Part shown: positions 1 to 7,082 of the stretch, one piece after another
Position numbering within the stretch: position 1 is the stretch's first letter
Layout: every line of letters starts with the position of its first letter
Assembly (NCBI GenBank): GCA_964537825.1
Contig: CAZIDL010000041.1
Span: 1 to 22,215, forward strand
From: CAZIDL01 sp964537825
GTDB lineage: Bacteria; Bacteroidota; Bacteroidia; Flavobacteriales_D; CAYVSK01
DNA: 22,215 nucleotides
Direction of reading: 5' to 3'
Translations under genes and position numbers: made by a program
The notes under the pieces: model-generated
What the model saw: only the letters and a program-made list of their open reading frames with translations
Database searches by the model: none
Told to the model about the DNA's origin: nothing

Positions 1-2
1 AC

Positions 3-308
3 ACCCTCAACGTTTACCAGCAGCACAACGAGGCCGTGCGGGAATATTTCAAGGATCGCCCTGAAGACCTCCTGGAATTGGACTTCACCAAAGGGGACGG
101 ATGGGAACGCCTTTGCGCCTTCCTGGGGCAAGAAGTGCCTGAGGAGCCTTTTCCCCATTTCAACAACAGTAGCTCCCGCAAAGAGAACCGAAAAGGGCGC
201 ATCATCCGGAATATAAAGAACGGAAAGACCCGAACCAAGTATTTCTTTATCCGTAAATACTACGAATGGCGGGGATATGGGAAAAATCCCGTCTCAGATC
301 CCTGGTAG
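3..308 (+). CDS. Sulfotransferase-family protein, C-terminal fragment (5' end outside window)
   Basis: The reading frame is open from the first bases of the window to a TAG at 306-308, so only about the last 101 residues are seen. The visible start, TLNVYQQHNEAVREYFKDRP, followed by DLLELDFTKGDGWERLCAFLG and then a Pro/Phe/Asn-containing PHFN segment, matches the C-terminal end of P-loop sulfotransferase-family proteins, where 'Y..HN..V..YF....LL..D...GDGWE.L..FLG' is a common ending. Such enzymes usually move sulfate from PAPS to a hydroxyl group, but the PAPS-binding P-loop lies outside the window, so activity cannot be judged. The last 45 residues are very basic (many Lys/Arg). The stop lies inside the 3' end of the convergent TauE/SafE-type gene. 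An internal GTG at 36 is not the real start, because the homologous sequence extends upstream of it. Confidence 0.72.
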   Translation, partial: TLNVYQQHNEAVREYFKDRPEDLLELDFTKGDGWERLCAFLGQEVPEEPFPHFNNSSSRKENRKGRIIRNIKNGKTRTKYFFIRKYYEWRGYGKNPVSDPW

Positions 309-1121
309 CCCGACCCATTCAGCCAGGAGGATCCCGATGGCCATCAGGAGGACAAAGACCCCGAAAACGGGCTTCAGACGTGCGCTCCTGATAAAGCGCG
401 AAGCATAGACCCCGAGCAAAGCTCCTACCACAGCGACCCCGGAAAAGAGCAGCAAAAACCCGAACTCGATCGGAACCGTCTCGTTGCCGAGCTCACCCAA
501 AAAACCGACCAGGCTCTGGACCGCGATCACGAAGAGCGAAGTCCCGACCGCTTCTTTCATGTTGAGAGGCGTGATAAGGATAAGGGCCGGAACGATGAGA
601 AATCCACCTCCAGCTCCCACAAGTCCGGCTAACACCCCTACCAGAACCCCTCCCAGCACAATGAGGAAGCGGTCCAAAAGCGACTGCTTCGAAGGCTGCT
701 TTGAGACCGGCTCACCGCCCATCCCTCGGATCATGTTCCAGGAAGTACCGAGCATCAGAAGGGCGAAAAGGCTCATGAGGAAGATCCCTTTGCTCACTTC
801 AACGCCTCCGAGCTCCAGGATCGGATCAGGGAGAGCGGGAAGAAGGTAGCGCCGGGTCAGGAAGACCGCTAGCGTGGAAGGAACGGCAAAATAGAGACCA
901 GCCTTCAGCTTGCAGAGCCCCATCGAAATGTAACGAGCAGCTCCGAAAGCGCTTGTCAAGCCCACGATGAAAAGGGAATAACCCGTTGCCTTCACGGGAT
1001 CCATATCCAGAAGGTAGACGAGGACGGGCACGGTGAGTATCGAACCGCCTCCCCCGATCAGGCCGAGCGTCAGGCCGATAAGCAGCGCCCCTAAAAAACC
1101 GAGGATCAGGCTCCAGTCCAT
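294..1121 (-). CDS. TauE/SafE-type membrane transporter (sulfite/sulfonate exporter family)
   Basis: This 275-residue, strongly hydrophobic protein has about eight predicted membrane segments, the usual size for the TauE/SafE (DUF81) family. It shows the internal duplication typical of the family: residues 20-60 contain GLIGGGGSILTVPVLVY followed by DPVKATGYSLF, and the second half repeats this as GLVGAGGGFLIVPALI followed by NMKEAVGTSLF. Family members move sulfite, sulfoacetate, taurine-derived or other organosulfur anions across the inner membrane; the substrate here is unknown. The gene lies 51 bp downstream of the BNR gene on the same strand and may share its transcript. Its last 15 bp overlap the end of the convergent sulfotransferase-like gene, which makes a sulfur-related substrate attractive, but that is inference only. 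The start is the ATG whose complement is at 1119-1121. Confidence 0.9.
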   Translation of the reverse strand: MDWSLILGFLGALLIGLTLGLIGGGGSILTVPVLVYLLDMDPVKATGYSLFIVGLTSAFGAARYISMGLCKLKAGLYFAVPSTLAVFLTRRYLLPALPDPILELGGVEVSKGIFLMSLFALLMLGTSWNMIRGMGGEPVSKQPSKQSLLDRFLIVLGGVLVGVLAGLVGAGGGFLIVPALILITPLNMKEAVGTSLFVIAVQSLVGFLGELGNETVPIEFGFLLLFSGVAVVGALLGVYASRFIRSARLKPVFGVFVLLMAIGILLAEWVGLPGI

Positions 1122-1139
1122 CGTTTAGGAACTCTTAAC

Positions 1140-1156
1140 AGCTCGCATCCCGAGCT
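1140..1156 (-). other. Small hairpin between the BNR gene and the transporter gene
   Basis: AGCTCG and CGAGCT form a perfect 6-bp stem around the 5-nt loop CATCC in the 51-bp gap between the two minus-strand genes. There is no run of T after it in the direction of transcription, so it is not a convincing intrinsic terminator. It might slow transcription or protect an mRNA end, or be chance. Confidence 0.3.
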
Positions 1157-1172
1157 CGTTCGCAAAGGGAAC

Positions 1173-4100
1173 TCAGGGACCTTCCCATTGGGGGAATCGC
1201 CCCGGCGTCCACGGAGCACCCGCTTTTTCCAGTCGATCCTCCACTCCACGGATCCGGTCGCGGTGCTTGCGAAGCTCATCGAGGATCGTACTGAACACCT
1301 CTCCGGCGAGCCGGTAAGAATCCTTCTGGGTCTCCGTCGGCCCTGAACTCGAGCGCCAAAGGTTTCGAAGAACGTTATGGACCCGCCCCGCAACGCTCGG
1401 CTTTTGTTCGAACCGATGCTCAGCCTTCACCGGATCCCCGTTCAACCGGATATGGAGATCAGCAAGTCCCTGATCGATCGAACGCAGCGTATCCATCAAA
1501 CCAAGGGTTGCTCGGGGCGTTTTGCGAACCGCCTTTTTTAAATGGTCCACGCGTTCCTCGAGGTCTCCTTTATAGCGGTTCGCACCATCCACAGCACGGC
1601 GTAATTCAGCCACCTTTTCCTCAAATGCTTTGAGAGAGCTCCGCTGACCCAGGGAGAGCTTGGGATGATGAAGCCGTTCCAAGCGGAATTTCCGGGGACC
1701 GGCGAGCTTTTCGATTTTCCCGTCCTCGTACTTTGAAAGGGTCACTCGGTATTCCCCCGGCAAGACCAAGTAACCCCGCGGTCTGGACGCCCAGGGAACG
1801 GAAGCTTCTTTGCGGTTCAGTTCAACGGGAGCCCGCGCAGGCGTCCGCATATCCCAATGCACCCGATGGACGCCTTTTTGAGGCGAACGCTTCAACCGAC
1901 GAACGACATCTCCCTCAGCATCACGGATCGTGAAGATCAGAAAGGGTTTAGATGCCCGCTTCTCCTTTCGAAGTGTTTCGATGCTGGGATAACGAACGTC
2001 CTTCCCTTCCTTCCGGAGCTCCTTTTCTTGCTTCCGACGTTTTTGTGCGGGGGTCAACAGCTCCTCCTTCAAGTGATACGTGAAGGTGGGCCCAAGAGGC
2101 GGATTTTCAGCCGCAAAAAAGCTTGCTCCTTGAAATCCCTTTCCGCTATATCCGTATGGATCGCGCTCGTGAAAGAGGAAGGCGTCACCCACGGAGAACA
2201 AATGTGCTTCCTTGTCGAGGACTTTCTTATCCATTTCCCGCAATGGCGAGATATCGTCGAGGACGTAGAACCCTCTTCCAAAAGTCCCTAGCACGAGATC
2301 GTTCTCACGTTCCTGGATCTCCATGTCCCGAACGTTGATGGTCGGAACGCCGTTCTTCAGCTTCGTCCAATGGGAACCTCCGTCCTTACTGAAATAGACG
2401 CCGTATTCGGTCCCGGCGAAGAGCAATTCAGGGTCGACAGGGTCCTCGAGGATGGAGTAAACAGCCCCTTCGTCGGGAAGGTCATCCGAGATCATCCTCC
2501 AATTCCTTCCGCGGTCCGTACTCTTCAGGATATAAGGCTTGAAGTCACCGCTCTTGTGGTTGTTGAAGGCCACATAGACCGTACCCGTGTCGTGATGGGA
2601 CGCCTGGATGCCATCCACATAGCTCATACCCGGAACACCAGGGAATTCCACCTTTCCGCGCCAGTTGTCACCTCCATCTTCCGACACACGCACAGCACCA
2701 TCGTCCGTACCTGCATAGAGGAGCCCCGCTTTTAAGGGCGACTCAGCGATCGCCGTGACCGTTCCATATATGGAGGTGGACTGGTTCTTCTCGACCGCAT
2801 CCACACCCCAGATCCGGCCCATGACCTTCAGCTCATTTCGATCGATATCCCGAGAAAGATCAGGCGATATCGCTTTCCAGGAATCGCCGCGATCGTCGCT
2901 ACGCCAGATCTTGTTGGAGGCGAAATAGAGCCTTTTGTGGTCGTGGGGGCTGATCAGGAGCGGTGAATCCCAGTTCCATCGCTGAGCCGAGTCCTTCTTT
3001 CCCACGCGGGGTTTGATGCCGATCTTCTCGCCGGTCTTCTTGTTGTAGCGGACCAACCAACCGTATTGGGATTGGGAATAGACGGTGTTCGGATCCTTCG
3101 GGTCGACCTGGGTCTCGAAGCCATCGCCGCCTTTCACGATGAACCAATCGCTGTTGACGATACCGGCCGAACTGGTCGTCCGCGACGGCCCTCCGATCGT
3201 GTTGTTATCCTGCGTGCCGCCGTAGATATTGTAAAAGGGGGTGTCGGTATCTACGGCCACTTTGTAGAACTGCGTGACAGGCAGGTTCGCCTTGAAGGAC
3301 CAGTCATCACCCTGGTCATAAGTCTCATAAACACCGCCATCCCCTCCGATCAGCATGTGCTGAGAATCCCGCGGATCGATCCAGAGGGCATGGTCATCGA
3401 CGTGGCGGTTCTCCATCTCCAACCTTTGAAAGTTCTTGCCTCCATCGGTCGTGTAATGGGTGATCGTGTTCATGGCATAGACCCGCTCCGGATCGTTCGG
3501 ATCGACCATGATCTCCTGGTAGTAATTCCCGCTGGTACTGTAACCACTGCGCTTTTCCCAATGCTCCCCGTGGTCCGTGGAACGGTAAAAGCCCCCCTTT
3601 CCCTGGGAAGCTTCGACGATCGCGTAGACCGTGCTCCCTTCCGAAGGAGCCACGGCAAGCCCGATGCGACCGATCATCTTGTTGGGCAACCCCTTCTCGA
3701 TCTTCCGCCAATCCTTTCCGCCGTTCTCCGTCTTGTATATCCCGGAGCTGGGCCCTCCCCCGATATAGGTCCAGGTCCGGCGCCGCCTTTGGTGAGCAGC
3801 GGCATAAAGAACATCAGGGTCCTCAGGGTCGATAGCGATATCCGCAACACCGGTGTGTTCATCGATATGGAGGACCCGCTCCCAATCCTTTCCGCCGTTC
3901 GTTGTCTTGTAGACGCCGCGATGCCCCCCTGCGGACCACAGGGGACCGTAAGCTGCCACGTAAACGGTGCTCTTATCCTCGGGATGGACGATGATCTTTC
4001 CGATGTGTTCCGAGTTCTCGAGTCCCATTTTCTCCCAGCTCTTCCCTCCGTCGAGCGAGCGGTAGATGCCATCGCCGTAGTTCACGCTGCGCTGGTTGTT

Positions 4101-4439
4101 GTTCTCTCCCGTACCGACCCAAACGATATGCGGATGATCAGGAGCAAGGGTAACGGCACCGATGGAATAGGAACCTTGCTGATCGAAGATGGGATCGAAA
4201 GTGCTGCCGTGGTCCGTGGTCTTCCAAACCCCGCCGGAGGCGGACGCCACATAATAGGTGGACTGGTTGTCCGGGTTCACGGCAAAGGCCGATATGCGCC
4301 CCGAAGTGAGGGCCGGTCCGAGGGAGCGGAAGCTGAGGCCGCTATAGGTCCCTGGGTCATGGATCCGCTCTTTCTCTTGGGAAGTGGCCGTTACAGGAAA
4401 GAAGAGTAAGGCGATGCAAAGGGTGTGTAGGGACTTCAT
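1173..4439 (-). CDS. Secreted BNR/Asp-box (VPS10/sortilin-like) beta-propeller protein
   Basis: This is a 1088-residue protein with an N-terminal signal peptide (MKSLHTLCIALLFFPVTATS, cleavage likely just before QEKE). Residues from about 25 to 720 carry at least ten Asp-box motifs of the S-x-D-x-G-x-x-W type, such as SLDGGKSWEKM, TTNGGKDWERV, TENGGKDWRKI, STDHGEHWEK, SEDGGDNWRG, STDRGRNWRM and SKDGGSHWTKL. These mark bladed beta-propellers like those of sialidases, sortilin/VPS10 and the 'WD40/YVTN/BNR-like repeat' proteins common in Bacteroidota. The last ~300 residues include a likely beta-sandwich part (FTIRDAEGDVVRRLK, LPGEYRVTLSKYEDGK) and charged helical segments. I see no catalytic signature and no type IX secretion C-terminal domain, so the function is unknown and a periplasmic or surface role is inferred. 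I chose the ATG complementary to 4437-4439, because it begins the signal peptide; the frame stays open 24 codons further upstream, but those residues look unrelated. Confidence 0.88.
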   Translation of the reverse strand: MKSLHTLCIALLFFPVTATSQEKERIHDPGTYSGLSFRSLGPALTSGRISAFAVNPDNQSTYYVASASGGVWKTTDHGSTFDPIFDQQGSYSIGAVTLAPDHPHIVWVGTGENNNQRSVNYGDGIYRSLDGGKSWEKMGLENSEHIGKIIVHPEDKSTVYVAAYGPLWSAGGHRGVYKTTNGGKDWERVLHIDEHTGVADIAIDPEDPDVLYAAAHQRRRRTWTYIGGGPSSGIYKTENGGKDWRKIEKGLPNKMIGRIGLAVAPSEGSTVYAIVEASQGKGGFYRSTDHGEHWEKRSGYSTSGNYYQEIMVDPNDPERVYAMNTITHYTTDGGKNFQRLEMENRHVDDHALWIDPRDSQHMLIGGDGGVYETYDQGDDWSFKANLPVTQFYKVAVDTDTPFYNIYGGTQDNNTIGGPSRTTSSAGIVNSDWFIVKGGDGFETQVDPKDPNTVYSQSQYGWLVRYNKKTGEKIGIKPRVGKKDSAQRWNWDSPLLISPHDHKRLYFASNKIWRSDDRGDSWKAISPDLSRDIDRNELKVMGRIWGVDAVEKNQSTSIYGTVTAIAESPLKAGLLYAGTDDGAVRVSEDGGDNWRGKVEFPGVPGMSYVDGIQASHHDTGTVYVAFNNHKSGDFKPYILKSTDRGRNWRMISDDLPDEGAVYSILEDPVDPELLFAGTEYGVYFSKDGGSHWTKLKNGVPTINVRDMEIQERENDLVLGTFGRGFYVLDDISPLREMDKKVLDKEAHLFSVGDAFLFHERDPYGYSGKGFQGASFFAAENPPLGPTFTYHLKEELLTPAQKRRKQEKELRKEGKDVRYPSIETLRKEKRASKPFLIFTIRDAEGDVVRRLKRSPQKGVHRVHWDMRTPARAPVELNRKEASVPWASRPRGYLVLPGEYRVTLSKYEDGKIEKLAGPRKFRLERLHHPKLSLGQRSSLKAFEEKVAELRRAVDGANRYKGDLEERVDHLKKAVRKTPRATLGLMDTLRSIDQGLADLHIRLNGDPVKAEHRFEQKPSVAGRVHNVLRNLWRSSSGPTETQKDSYRLAGEVFSTILDELRKHRDRIRGVEDRLEKAGAPWTPGRFPQWEGP

Positions 4440-4461
4440 GTTCTCAGAGCTTGTAGAGGGG

Positions 4462-4469
4462 CCAAGGTA
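4462..4469 (-). promoter_or_regulatory. Weak candidate -7 box for the BNR gene
   Basis: On the minus strand this reads TACCTTGG, one mismatch from the Bacteroidota -7 consensus TAnnTTTG, and lies 22 nt from the chosen start codon, a spacing also seen for other genes in this window. A possible -33 element (TTCG, 17 bp upstream) is poor. Confidence 0.3.
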
Positions 4470-4531
4470 GGGGTTTTGTAAGAGTCCGAAGGGAAGCAGG
4501 AAAGCGTTCACCCTCTTCTCATCGTACCCGT

Positions 4532-4539
4532 TATCTTCG
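4532..4539 (+). promoter_or_regulatory. Candidate -7 promoter box for xth
   Basis: TATCTTCG differs by one base from TAnnTTTG. Only 8 nt separate it from the xth ATG at 4548, so transcription would begin within a few bases of the start codon. I see no good -33 element at the expected distance. It sits in the 108-bp gap between the divergent BNR and xth genes. Confidence 0.45.
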
Positions 4540-4547
4540 CTCTACCT

Positions 4548-5321
4548 ATGAAACTCCTCTCCTGGAACGTGAACGGCCTACGGGCCCTGCTAAAAAAAGG
4601 CTTCACGGAATGGCTCCAAAAAGAGGATCCCGATATCCTCGGGATCCAGGAGACAAAAGCCCGGCCTGAACAATTGCCCAAGGAATTCACCCTTCTTCCC
4701 GAATGGGAGCAATACTACGCTTCTTCGGAGATCAAAAAGGGCTACAGCGGGGTGGCTTTGATGAGCAAACCCAGTCCCCTCGAAGTGGGCAAAGGGTTCG
4801 GGATCGAGCGTTTCGACCAGGAAGGGCGGACGATATGGGCGGATTACGGTCCTTTCGTGCTCTACACGATCTATTTCCCGAACGGCAAGGCATCGGATGA
4901 GCGCCTCCGGTTCAAAATGGAGTTCTACGAGGCTTTCCTCGAACACGCCGAGAAAAAGCGGAAAGAAGGGAAGGGGATCGTGGTCTGCGGGGATGTGAAC
5001 ACGGCCCACCAGGAGAGGGACTTGGCAAGACCCAAGGACAACGAGGATGTATCAGGCTTCCTTCCCCAGGAGCGGGAATGGATGGACAAGTTCATCGAGC
5101 ACGGGTACCACGATACCTTCCGCATGTTCCACGAAGAAGAGGGCTGTTACAGTTGGTGGAGCCTGAGGACACGGGCTCGCGAAAGGAACGTGGGCTGGCG
5201 GCTCGATTATTTCTTCGTCTCCGACGAGCTGAAGGACAAGGTCAAGAACGCTGCCATTCTGGACGATGTGCAGGGTTCGGATCACGCCCCGGTTTCGCTG
5301 GAGCTGGATGTGGAGGTCTGA
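4548..5321 (+). CDS. xth: Exodeoxyribonuclease III (AP endonuclease)
   Basis: At 257 residues this has the full length of the ExoIII/APE1 branch of the EEP nuclease family. It should cut DNA 5' to abasic sites and remove 3' blocking groups and nucleotides in base excision repair. The diagnostic motifs are present in order: LLSWNVNGLRA (Asn7), GIQETKA (metal-binding Glu35), the IYFPNGK segment, GDVNTAH with the catalytic Asp and Asn, WRLDYFFVS, and GSDHAPV with the final Asp-His pair. The ATG at 4548 places the first beta-strand (MKLLSWNVNG) at the very N-terminus, as in the family, so the start is secure. No Shine-Dalgarno sequence precedes it and a likely promoter box lies only 8 nt upstream. 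It appears monocistronic: the next gene starts 103 bp downstream with its own promoter box. Confidence 0.96.
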   Translation: MKLLSWNVNGLRALLKKGFTEWLQKEDPDILGIQETKARPEQLPKEFTLLPEWEQYYASSEIKKGYSGVALMSKPSPLEVGKGFGIERFDQEGRTIWADYGPFVLYTIYFPNGKASDERLRFKMEFYEAFLEHAEKKRKEGKGIVVCGDVNTAHQERDLARPKDNEDVSGFLPQEREWMDKFIEHGYHDTFRMFHEEEGCYSWWSLRTRARERNVGWRLDYFFVSDELKDKVKNAAILDDVQGSDHAPVSLELDVEV

Positions 5322-5405
5322 CCCTTCGTCCGTGATCTATATGCCTTGCTCAGGAGCAAATGCGAGTTAATGCGGATCAAAACGACCCCTTACCCTCACT
5401 TTCCC

Positions 5406-5413
5406 TACTTTTG
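5406..5413 (+). promoter_or_regulatory. -7 promoter box for the glycosyltransferase/deoxysugar unit
   Basis: TACTTTTG is a perfect match to TAnnTTTG and ends 11 nt before the ATG at 5425. The expected -33 region (about 5379-5388) has no TTTG, so the promoter may be weak or activator-dependent. The rest of the 103-bp gap holds a small inverted repeat, TTGCT/AGCAA, at 5346-5359 without a T-run. Confidence 0.55.
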
Positions 5414-5424
5414 CTCCCTGAAGC

Positions 5425-6495
5425 ATGGAAGCTCAACAAGAACAACCCCTCGTTAGCGTCCTGGTCCTCAATCACAACGGGAAGCATTTCCTGGAAGACT
5501 GCTTCGAGAGCCTCCGGGCTGCCAGCTATCCCAACCAGGAACTGGTCCTCGTGGACAACGCCTCCACGGATGATAGCCTGGCCTATGTGCGGGAGAACTT
5601 TCCAGAGGTGCGCATCCTTGAGACCGGCGGGAACATCGGATACAGCGGGGCTTACAACCTTTCGTTCAAACATGCTAAGGGGAAATACTTCGTCCTCCTG
5701 AACAATGACACGAAAGTGGACCCCGGATGGTTGGAACCCTTGGTGGAGGCCGCCGAAGCCGATCCCAGCCTCGCCATGCTCCAACCCAAGATCGATTCGA
5801 TGATCGACCTTGGCTATTTCGAGTACGCCGGAGCATCAGGAGGACACATGGACCGATACGGCTTTCCCTTCCTACGGGGGCGCATCTTCTTCGAGATCGA
5901 AAAGGACGAAGGCCAGTACGACGATCCCGCGGAGATCTTCTGGGCCAGCGGGGCCGCCCTCTTCTTGCGAGCCGATATTCTGAAATACACCGGAGGCTTG
6001 GATGAGGACTTCGTCCATCACATGGAGGAGATCGACCTTTGTTGGCGTGCTCATCTCCAGGGCTATCACCTCCGGGTGATCCCTTCGTCGCGGATCCTTC
6101 ACCATGCCGGGGCGACGATCGAACCCGAGAGCTATATGAAGCTCTACTGGAACCACCGCAACAGCCTGATCATGCTCCGCAAGAACCTGGGAGATAAAAA
6201 GCTCGGAGGGATCATGCGGGTCCGCAAGGTCCTGGACCTGCTTGCGATGCTCAGAGGATCATTGAAGGGGGAAAAGCAGCGCATCCGAGCGATCCGGGAC
6301 GCTTATCGGTGGATGAGAACCCATCGGAAGAAGGTACAGGAGAAAAGGGATGAGGTGCAGGCCGAACGGATCGTCGATGATGAACGGATCTTTTGCAAAT
6401 TGTACCCCCGCTCGATCGCTTGGGATCATTTCATCCGAGGCAAGAAGCATTTCAGTCAGCTCGGCCATCGGATCGAAGCGGGAGAAAACGCCTGA
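5425..6495 (+). CDS. Family 2 glycosyltransferase (rhamnosyltransferase-like)
   Basis: This 356-residue protein is a GT-A fold glycosyltransferase of family 2. The N-terminal nucleotide-sugar-binding half shows VSVLVLNHNG at the start, VDNASTDDS (Asp44, Asp49), the GGNIGYSGAYN segment and the metal-binding LLNNDTKVDPGW (Asp95 region). The acceptor and base region shows FWASGAALFLRADI, then HHMEEIDLCWRAHLQGY (residues 199-213), which holds the E/D-D-x-x-W-R signature of rhamnosyltransferase-like family 2 enzymes, and IPSSRILHHAGAT. The last ~120 residues are basic and helical and may bind the membrane. It probably adds a sugar to a lipid-linked glycan or surface polysaccharide. It is directly followed (1 bp after its TGA) by three sugar-nucleotide genes, so its donor may be the deoxysugar they make. 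Donor and acceptor cannot be read from sequence. Confidence 0.9.
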   Translation: MEAQQEQPLVSVLVLNHNGKHFLEDCFESLRAASYPNQELVLVDNASTDDSLAYVRENFPEVRILETGGNIGYSGAYNLSFKHAKGKYFVLLNNDTKVDPGWLEPLVEAAEADPSLAMLQPKIDSMIDLGYFEYAGASGGHMDRYGFPFLRGRIFFEIEKDEGQYDDPAEIFWASGAALFLRADILKYTGGLDEDFVHHMEEIDLCWRAHLQGYHLRVIPSSRILHHAGATIEPESYMKLYWNHRNSLIMLRKNLGDKKLGGIMRVRKVLDLLAMLRGSLKGEKQRIRAIRDAYRWMRTHRKKVQEKRDEVQAERIVDDERIFCKLYPRSIAWDHFIRGKKHFSQLGHRIEAGENA

Positions 6496-6496
6496 T

Positions 6497-7078
6497 ATGG
6501 AACTTCAAAAAGAACGCGAAGAACTCGGAGGGGCGGTCGTCGTCCTCCAACCTCAGATCTTTCAGGACGAACGGGGATTCTTTTCGGAGGTTTTCCGTAA
6601 AGACCAATTCGAAGCGATGGGATTCCCCGGGGATTTCGTCCAATGGAATCATTCAGGTTCCGTCCAGGGAGTGCTGCGGGGCCTCCACTTCCAATGGGAT
6701 CCCCCTATGGGGAAATTGATGCGGGTCAGCAAAGGAGAGGCCTTTCTTGTCGCCGTGGATATCCGGAAAGGTTCCCCAACCCTCGGGCAATGGTTCGGGA
6801 CCCGCTGCAGTTCGGAGGACCGAAGGATGGTCTATGCTCCCGCGAGCTTTGCCAGAGGATTTTGCGTCACCAGCGAATACGCCGAGATCGAATACCTCTG
6901 CAGCGGAAATTACAACCCCGAATGCGAATCGGGGATCCGCTTCGACGATCCCACGATCGGTATCGAATGGCCGGAACTGGAGAACCCCATCATCTCCGAT
7001 AAGGACCGGAACGCTCAAACCCTGAACGAATGGCTGGAAAGGCCCGAATCGGACCATTTCACCTATAAAGGTCAATAA
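6497..7078 (+). CDS. rfbC: RmlC-type dTDP-4-dehydrorhamnose 3,5-epimerase family protein
   Basis: The 193-residue product fits the cupin-fold RmlC family (usual length about 180-190). Family motifs are present: QPQIFQDERGFFSEVF, the catalytic-His segment GVLRGLHFQ (His64), KLMRVSKGEAFLVAVDIRKG, PTLGQW, NYNPECESGIRFDDP (Tyr139) and SDKD (Asp170, partner of His64). The usual FAHGF is FARGF here, so a conserved active-site His is Arg120. RmlC converts dTDP-4-keto-6-deoxyglucose to dTDP-4-keto-L-rhamnose; the change could mean a different substrate or single-site epimerisation. The frame is open 49 codons upstream, but the ATG at 6497 gives the family-like N-terminus and starts 1 bp after the glycosyltransferase TGA. 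The next gene begins 4 bp after its stop. The symbol denotes the family, not proven rhamnose synthesis. Confidence 0.88.
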   Translation: MELQKEREELGGAVVVLQPQIFQDERGFFSEVFRKDQFEAMGFPGDFVQWNHSGSVQGVLRGLHFQWDPPMGKLMRVSKGEAFLVAVDIRKGSPTLGQWFGTRCSSEDRRMVYAPASFARGFCVTSEYAEIEYLCSGNYNPECESGIRFDDPTIGIEWPELENPIISDKDRNAQTLNEWLERPESDHFTYKGQ

Positions 7079-7082
7079 AGGA

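Noticed and set aside
3066..4409. 447-codon open frame antisense to the BNR gene
   Set aside because: It lies wholly inside a clear gene and has no recognisable domain. Reverse-strand stops need sense codons TTA, CTA or TCA in that register, which this GC-rich genome uses rarely, so long antisense frames arise by default.
4440..4511. Upstream start for the BNR protein (24 extra residues)
   Set aside because: The downstream ATG begins a textbook signal peptide; an extension would bury it and would overrun the candidate promoter.
5346..5359. Inverted repeat TTGCT/AGCAA between xth and the glycosyltransferase gene
   Set aside because: Only 5 bp, with no T-run and no symmetry beyond it; too weak to call a terminator or operator.
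6350..6496. Possible 49-residue N-terminal extension of the RmlC-type protein
   Set aside because: It overlaps the end of the glycosyltransferase in another frame and does not resemble the family; the ATG at 6497 fits both the protein and the operon spacing.
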